Position numbers and translations under genes: made by a program
The notes under the pieces: generated by a model
What the model saw: the letters and a program-made list of their open reading frames with translations, nothing else
What the model was told of the DNA's origin: nothing
The model's database searches: none
NCBI GenBank assembly: GCA_964397015.1
Contig: CAYNHL010000170.1
Span: 1 to 6,150 of the forward strand
DNA length: 6,150 bases
Source: MADRE2 sp964397015
Lineage (GTDB): Bacteria > Desulfobacterota > Desulfobacteria > Desulfobacterales > Desulfobacteraceae
Direction: 5' to 3'
Shown here: positions 3,911 to 6,150 of the stretch, piece after piece
Numbering within the stretch: position 1 is the stretch's first letter
How the letters are laid out: each line of letters begins with the position of its first letter

Positions 3911-6150
3911 ATGACTTATACAATATTATCTGTTCTATCCATATCACTTTTCATTTATTCCATAGTACTGGCCCGGCGCTCCCGGATCAACACCTTTTCA
4001 AGGTCCCTTTACAGCCTTGTGAGTATTCTTTTCATGTTCGCGCTGGTTTTTTTCTGGACATGTCATTATTTTACCGGTGCAGGTATAAACGAAGCGGTCC
4101 TGTATCACCTTATCTATGGCCTCAAGGGTGCCGGCATGGCCGAATACGGCGACACCATGGCCCTGGCCGCAGGCGGCATCACTCTTACCCTGGTCACGGG
4201 CATACTTGTATTTATATATTTGAGACGCCCTCCTGAAAAAAAATCCAGGTTCAATACTTTGTGGAAATCTCTTGTCATTCTGGCTGCCGCCTTTATAGCC
4301 CATCCTGCAGGCGGCTTTATAATGAACCGCGCCGTCGTGCCCGGTATGGAAACAGGCAAAAACGATGCATTCTCGGGCTATTACAGGCAGCCGTCATTGA
4401 ATTCCGACCACGGAAACGTGAAAAATCTTGTATTTATTTATGCAGAATCCCTGGAACGGACCTATTTCAACGAAGCGCTTTTTCCCGGCCTTGTACCAGG
4501 CCTCAAATCATTGGAACAAAACGCCCTTTCCTTTACAGACATCTCGAGTGTCAACGGCACTGCATGCACAATTGCCGGAATGGTCGCCAGTCAATGCGGA
4601 ATTCCTCTCATAGCCGCCTCAGGAAAAAATTCGATGTCAGGGATGGACCGTTTTCTCTCCGGGGCCGTCTGCATGGGGGATATCCTGCAGGCCAGCGGGT
4701 ATCAACTGACATACATGGGCGGTGCCGACCCGGGGTTTGCCGGAAAAGGCAAATTTTACCTCAGCCATGGATTCACTGAGATTATCGGGAAAAACGAGCT
4801 GATACAAAGCCAGGAAGACAAAACCTACCAGCACAGCTGGGGGGTTTATGACGATGTCCTGTTTGAAAATGCCTTTGAGATGTTTGAATCACTTTCCGGC
4901 ACGGACCAGCCGTTCGCACTTTTCACCCTGACTCTGGATACGCATCATCCAAACGGCCACCTCTCCGCTTCATGCAGCGATCATAAATACCGGGACGGAA
5001 CAAACCCCATACTGAACGCAGTATCATGTTCTGACATGTTGATAACCCGGTTTATCAGGAAAATCATCGAGTCGGACCATGCAGAAAACACCTTGATCGT
5101 AATCGGATCGGACCATCCAGCCTTTCGCAACACCGCCTGGGATCGACTGACCAGAGGGGAGCGCAAAAATATGCTGATAATAGTGGATCCTGCATCACAG
5201 GATCAAGCAACCATTGACAAGCCCGGATCGATACTCGATGTGGCACCCACGGTCCTCGATCTTCTCGGGTTTGACATGCCCGCACTCGGACTTGGCCGCA
5301 ACCTGTTGAATGACGAACCGACCCTGGTTGAAGAACTCTATAATATCAATCATTCAATAAACACCTGGAATCAGGAGTTGACAGCTTTCTGGCAGTATCC
5401 TGAGATCGGATTATCAGGCATCCTGGTCGATGCCGGTCAAAATCACCTGGAAATCGAAGACAGAAGGATAGGTCTTCCAGTCCTTGTAAAATTTTCAGAA
5501 CAGGGAAAAATAGACAATATTTACTTCAGTTTCGATACCGACAGGTCTCTGTCTTCATATGTAAAAGAGTGGAGACCCTCGACTCCCATATTGTGGATTG
5601 ACGACTTGAAAAAGATGCGCAATTTCATACCGGGCTATCCGGATACCAGGCTTGGATTGTTTTTAGGGAAAATAGGCGGGGACAGTGTTTGTGCACAGGG
5701 GATAGAAGACAGCCGCCATATCCGGCAGGAAGAGCTCCTCGAGTATATTGCCGGAGACCACTATCCCGAACTTGCCGCGGCAAGAAAAGATATACCTGAA
5801 GAAGTGACGTTCTCGCTTCATGACTCCCCGGATGCCGGGGGTCTTATATACATCAGGTCCCAGGGTCTTTACATGGATCAATCCTATATCAGTTCAGGAA
5901 AAAACTGGGAACTTCTCGAAAGGGGTGTATCCCTGATCGGAATAAAAAATTCAATCCAGTGGGATATCCTGTCCCGATTCGACCATTGCGGCAATACAGA
6001 AGGTCCCCAGGTCGCTGTCGAACCCTTCTCCGATATCATAAATCAATTTTCCGATACCTATGCCGTATACGCCATTGTCGTCCATGACTCAATTAAATGC
6101 GGCCAGGACGCTTTCCCGTCTCTGTTTCAAAACAATGAACTGGAAAAACT
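3911..6150 (+). CDS. opgB: OpgB/MdoB-like phosphoglycerol transferase with extra C-terminal domain (3' end beyond window)
   Basis: The frame is open for 746 residues and runs off the right edge. It matches OpgB, the inner-membrane enzyme that moves phosphoglycerol from phosphatidylglycerol onto osmoregulated periplasmic glucans. Three membrane helices lie near residues 3-21, 34-52 and 87-104, with the OpgB-like loop YFTGAGINEAVLY (53-65) between the second and third. A fourth hydrophobic stretch lies at 118-136. The periplasmic alkaline-phosphatase/sulfatase-fold domain (about 171-465) has E179 (FIYAESLERTYF), nucleophile T217 (NGTACTIAGMVASQCG), the DTHHP motif (343-347) and the metal-binding pair D401-H402 (GSDH). 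These fit the LtaS/OpgB ligand set. An OpgB-style linker region (about 490-600) follows, including WID (562-564) and CAQG (594-597). From about 643 an ILEI/FAM3-like domain begins. LtaS-type polymerase activity is less likely given the OpgB-specific motifs. The gene is transcribed away from parA and is probably unrelated in function. No opgG or opgH is visible here. Confidence 0.9.
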   Translation, partial: MTYTILSVLSISLFIYSIVLARRSRINTFSRSLYSLVSILFMFALVFFWTCHYFTGAGINEAVLYHLIYGLKGAGMAEYGDTMALAAGGITLTLVTGILVFIYLRRPPEKKSRFNTLWKSLVILAAAFIAHPAGGFIMNRAVVPGMETGKNDAFSGYYRQPSLNSDHGNVKNLVFIYAESLERTYFNEALFPGLVPGLKSLEQNALSFTDISSVNGTACTIAGMVASQCGIPLIAASGKNSMSGMDRFLSGAVCMGDILQASGYQLTYMGGADPGFAGKGKFYLSHGFTEIIGKNELIQSQEDKTYQHSWGVYDDVLFENAFEMFESLSGTDQPFALFTLTLDTHHPNGHLSASCSDHKYRDGTNPILNAVSCSDMLITRFIRKIIESDHAENTLIVIGSDHPAFRNTAWDRLTRGERKNMLIIVDPASQDQATIDKPGSILDVAPTVLDLLGFDMPALGLGRNLLNDEPTLVEELYNINHSINTWNQELTAFWQYPEIGLSGILVDAGQNHLEIEDRRIGLPVLVKFSEQGKIDNIYFSFDTDRSLSSYVKEWRPSTPILWIDDLKKMRNFIPGYPDTRLGLFLGKIGGDSVCAQGIEDSRHIRQEELLEYIAGDHYPELAAARKDIPEEVTFSLHDSPDAGGLIYIRSQGLYMDQSYISSGKNWELLERGVSLIGIKNSIQWDILSRFDHCGNTEGPQVAVEPFSDIINQFSDTYAVYAIVVHDSIKCGQDAFPSLFQNNELEK
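5837..6150 (+). other. Encoded ILEI/FAM3-like domain at the C-terminus of the OpgB-like protein (incomplete)
   Basis: Residues 643 to the edge follow the order of motifs I recall for the interleukin-like EMT inducer (ILEI) domain of FAM3 proteins and the POMGnT1 stem. These are an opening strand IYIRSQG (646-652, compare IKSAGF), RGVSLIGI (671-678, compare RGINIALV), an ILSRFD segment (686-691, compare ARAFD), helix FSDIINQF (706-713), and YAIVVHDS (720-727, compare FVASYDD). The expected last part, usually an R-x-S-W/Y segment, would lie beyond the window. In POMGnT1 this fold binds sugar, so a glycan-recognition role here is an inference. The assignment rests on remembered family patterns, not a search. 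Confidence 0.7.

Noticed and set aside
4236..4243. Run of eight A's after the third membrane helix as a possible slippery frameshift site
   Set aside because: The main frame continues without interruption and codes conserved OpgB sequence afterwards; there is no evidence that a shifted product is used.
4261..4779. A 172-codon rightward open frame inside the opgB-like gene
   Set aside because: It is an out-of-frame shadow of the conserved sulfatase-fold segment containing the nucleophile, and is rich in Arg, Cys and His as such shadows often are.
5771..5784. Perfect 14-base palindrome CTTGCCGCGGCAAG
   Set aside because: It lies inside the opgB-like coding region with a normal codon reading, and one palindrome of this length is not surprising in 6 kb.
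5826..5840. Tight GC hairpin CCCCGG-ATG-CCGGGG, possibly a terminator or a pause site at the domain junction
   Set aside because: It has no following U-run and lies inside an open frame that continues through it; its position near the start of the ILEI-like domain may be coincidence.

Overview
The window holds four leftward genes that look like one operon (positions 3670 down to 1) and one rightward gene (3911 to the right edge), separated by a 240-base divergent intergenic region. No rRNA, tRNA, CRISPR array, insertion sequence or clear intrinsic terminator was seen. Base composition is roughly balanced. A bacterial chromosome is indicated by a chromosomal-type parA-parB pair, a MEP-pathway isoprenoid gene and an OpgB-type periplasmic enzyme, which also implies a Gram-negative cell envelope. 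The IspH-UbiA architecture and overall protein style suggest Desulfobacterota (former Deltaproteobacteria), but this is an impression, not a proven placement.

Leftward operon. parA (3670-2912) and parB (2915-2043) overlap by the four bases ATGA. parB overlaps the next gene the same way. That gene (2046-331) is a natural fusion of IspH (LytB), the last enzyme of the MEP isoprenoid pathway, to a nine-helix UbiA-type membrane prenyltransferase. The UbiA half keeps the overall family pattern but lacks one canonical Asp in each of its two Asp-rich motifs. After a single TAA and 18 bases, in the same reading frame, comes a gene with its own ribosome binding site (312 to the left edge, incomplete). 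It encodes a soluble protein with three degenerate repeats resembling the small N-terminal modules of GspE/PilB-type ATPases. The tight coupling suggests that segregation proteins and an isoprenoid/quinone-type enzyme are co-expressed.

Intergenic region (3671-3910). It carries a perfect 15-base dyad just upstream of parA, a small hairpin, and an AT-rich stretch with tandem 11-base units. No canonical parS site or DnaA box was recognised.

Rightward gene (3911 to edge, incomplete). It encodes an OpgB/MdoB-like phosphoglycerol transferase: three N-terminal membrane helices, then a periplasmic alkaline-phosphatase/sulfatase-fold domain with the expected metal ligands and Thr nucleophile. The most unusual part is the C-terminus (from about residue 643), which looks like an ILEI/FAM3-type domain. 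This family is known from the animal FAM3 cytokine-like proteins and the stem of POMGnT1. It would be a glycan-related accessory module on a glucan-modifying enzyme.
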